In this document: positions 4,685 to 5,789 of the stretch, one piece after another
Numbering within the stretch: position 1 is the stretch's first letter
Layout of the letters: every line of letters starts with the position of its first letter
From: Eubacterium sp.
Lineage (GTDB): Bacteria > Bacillota > Clostridia > Lachnospirales > Lachnospiraceae
Assembly: GCA_024681495.1 (NCBI GenBank)
Contig: JAILAS010000166.1
Span: forward strand, 1-5,789
Length of the DNA stretch: 5,789 bases
Direction: 5' to 3'
Position numbers and translations under genes: made by a program
The notes under the pieces: generated by a model
Databases searched by the model: none
The model's input: the letters and a program-made list of their open reading frames with translations, nothing else
Told to the model about the DNA's origin: nothing

Positions 4685-5789
4685 TTGAGTAGACTTTCTC
4701 TGGTTACGGAAAGCAAGTCCGAAAGCACGGTCGAGCTTCTGTACAAAGACATGGAGAGACGTATTGCAGGATCTCCCCCCGGAGTCTGTCCCGTGGACCT
4801 TACGGCAGCACTTGTGAAGATGTCACAGGTCCAGTCATGCGGAAAATGTACTCCCTGCCGTGTGGGTCTCACACAGCTCTCTAATCTCTTAGAGGTAGTG
4901 ATGGCACACCAGGCAACCGAGGAGACACTCGAGACCATCGAGTCCCTCGCTAAGATGATAGCCGAGTCGGCAGATTGCGCCATTGGTGTTAACGCCGCAC
5001 AGATGGTTATCAACGGACTGGAGGGATTCAGGGATGACTTTGAGTCACACATCAAGGATCATCACTGCCTGTACTCCATTAACCGTTCCATCCCCTGCGT
5101 GGCACATTGCCCCGCAAACGTGGATATCCCCGCATATGTAGCACTGGTTGGCGAGGAGCGTTACGCAGATGCCGTTAAGGTAATCCGCAAGGACAATCCC
5201 TTCCCCGTTGCATGTGCACTCATCTGTGAGCATCCTTGTGAAAGCAGATGCCGCAGAACCCTTCTGGATGCACCTATTAACATCAGAGGTCTTAAGCGCA
5301 CCGCCGTGGATAAGGCAGGCACTGTTGCCGCCCCCGAGTGCATGGAGTCCACCGGAAAGAAAGTCGTTGTTATCGGAGGAGGCCCCTCCGGACTTTCCGC
5401 CGCTTACTACCTCCAGCTTATGGGTCATCAGGTTACGGTTCTCGAGCGTCATAAGTATCTCGGCGGTATGCTTCGTTACGGTATTCCCGCATACAGGCTT
5501 CCCCGCGAGAGACTGCAGAACGACATCGACTGCATCCTTTCCACGGGCGTAGAGGCTAAGTGCGGCATTGACGTCGGATCCGGTGAGTACACCATGGATA
5601 AGCTCAGAGAGCAGTATGATGCCGTATACATCGCCATCGGCGCACACCAGGATAAGAAGGTGGGTATCGAAGGCGAGGACGCAGATGGCGTAATGAGCGC
5701 CGTTGAGTACCTCGGCAAGATCGGCGACGGCGAGATTCCCGACTTCAAGGGTAAGAGAGTCGCTGTCATCGGTGGCGGAAACGTGGCCA
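4685..5789 (+). CDS. NuoF-type [4Fe-4S] domain fused to GltD-like NAD(P)H/FAD oxidoreductase, partial (runs off right edge)
   Basis: The first 368 residues of a flavoprotein cut by the window end. Domains in order: a NuoF C-terminal-like [4Fe-4S] module with CGKCTPCRVG (Cys52, 55, 58) and a fourth ligand Cys98 in ADCAIG; a GltD/Fer4_20-type module with PCVAHCP (Cys138, 142) and CALICEHPCESRC (Cys177, 181, 185, 189) for two more clusters; an FAD-binding VVVIGGGPSGLSAAYYL motif (227-243); MLRYGIPAYRLP typical of GltD; and VAVIGGGNVA at the very end, the start of the NAD(P)H-binding fold. Such hybrids occur beside [FeFe] hydrogenase or electron-bifurcating NuoE/NuoF genes in Clostridia, moving electrons between NAD(P)H and iron-sulfur centres in the cytoplasm. 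The TTG start is supported by AAAGGAGG 8 bases upstream. Proximity to hydE supports a hydrogenase-linked role. Domain content is secure; the complex and its cofactor preference are inferred. Confidence 0.88.
   Translation, partial: MSRLSLVTESKSESTVELLYKDMERRIAGSPPGVCPVDLTAALVKMSQVQSCGKCTPCRVGLTQLSNLLEVVMAHQATEETLETIESLAKMIAESADCAIGVNAAQMVINGLEGFRDDFESHIKDHHCLYSINRSIPCVAHCPANVDIPAYVALVGEERYADAVKVIRKDNPFPVACALICEHPCESRCRRTLLDAPINIRGLKRTAVDKAGTVAAPECMESTGKKVVVIGGGPSGLSAAYYLQLMGHQVTVLERHKYLGGMLRYGIPAYRLPRERLQNDIDCILSTGVEAKCGIDVGSGEYTMDKLREQYDAVYIAIGAHQDKKVGIEGEDADGVMSAVEYLGKIGDGEIPDFKGKRVAVIGGGNVA

Noticed and set aside
5045..5647. 200-codon minus-strand open frame near the right end
   Set aside because: It is antisense to the NuoF/GltD hybrid, whose cysteine motifs and FAD/GltD motifs run unbroken through the same stretch.

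Overview
The window looks like a chromosomal segment from an anaerobic, hydrogen-metabolising Clostridium-type Firmicute, most likely of the Lachnospiraceae. The clues are consensus sigma-A promoters, strong AAGGAGG-type ribosome binding sites, [FeFe]-hydrogenase maturation genes, a clostridial-type pyridine-nucleotide-independent thioredoxin reductase, and a NuoF/GltD hybrid flavoprotein typical of hydrogenase or electron-bifurcating gene sets. The assignment rests on gene content and remembered family features; no search was run.

Left region (1-1340): a minus-strand mscL gene (mechanosensitive channel with a C-terminal zinc ribbon) ends at a probable hairpin terminator near the left edge. 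A short AT-rich gap holds two back-to-back promoters, each with 17-bp spacing: one fires leftward into mscL, the other rightward into a small SprA-related putative zinc metalloprotease (HExxH plus two CxxC pairs). That gene is followed by a hairpin with a T-run that ends only a few bases before the ribosome binding site of the next gene.

Central region (1341-4466): five tightly packed plus-strand genes encode a 2-Cys glutathione peroxidase-like thioredoxin peroxidase, a TrxB-like flavoprotein whose NADPH site is missing (probable ferredoxin-dependent flavin thioredoxin reductase, FFTR), thioredoxin with a WCMPC active site, a TM1266-type hydrogenase-system protein, and the radical-SAM maturase HydE. 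The last two overlap by four bases (GTGA). The inferred pathway is reduced ferredoxin -> flavin reductase -> thioredoxin -> peroxidase, placed next to the maturation of the oxygen-sensitive [FeFe] hydrogenase that exchanges electrons with the same ferredoxin pool.

Right region (4467-5789): a 218-base AT-rich intergenic stretch carries a Rex-box-like sequence, a perfect 13-bp inverted repeat followed by T's (terminator or operator), and a weaker leader hairpin. It precedes a large TTG-started gene that runs off the right edge. Its product joins a NuoF-type [4Fe-4S] domain to a GltD-type iron-sulfur/FAD/NAD(P)H module, and probably belongs to a hydrogenase or electron-bifurcating complex encoded further downstream.

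No tRNA, rRNA, CRISPR array, insertion sequence or attachment site was seen. No gap without a gene exceeds 300 bases.
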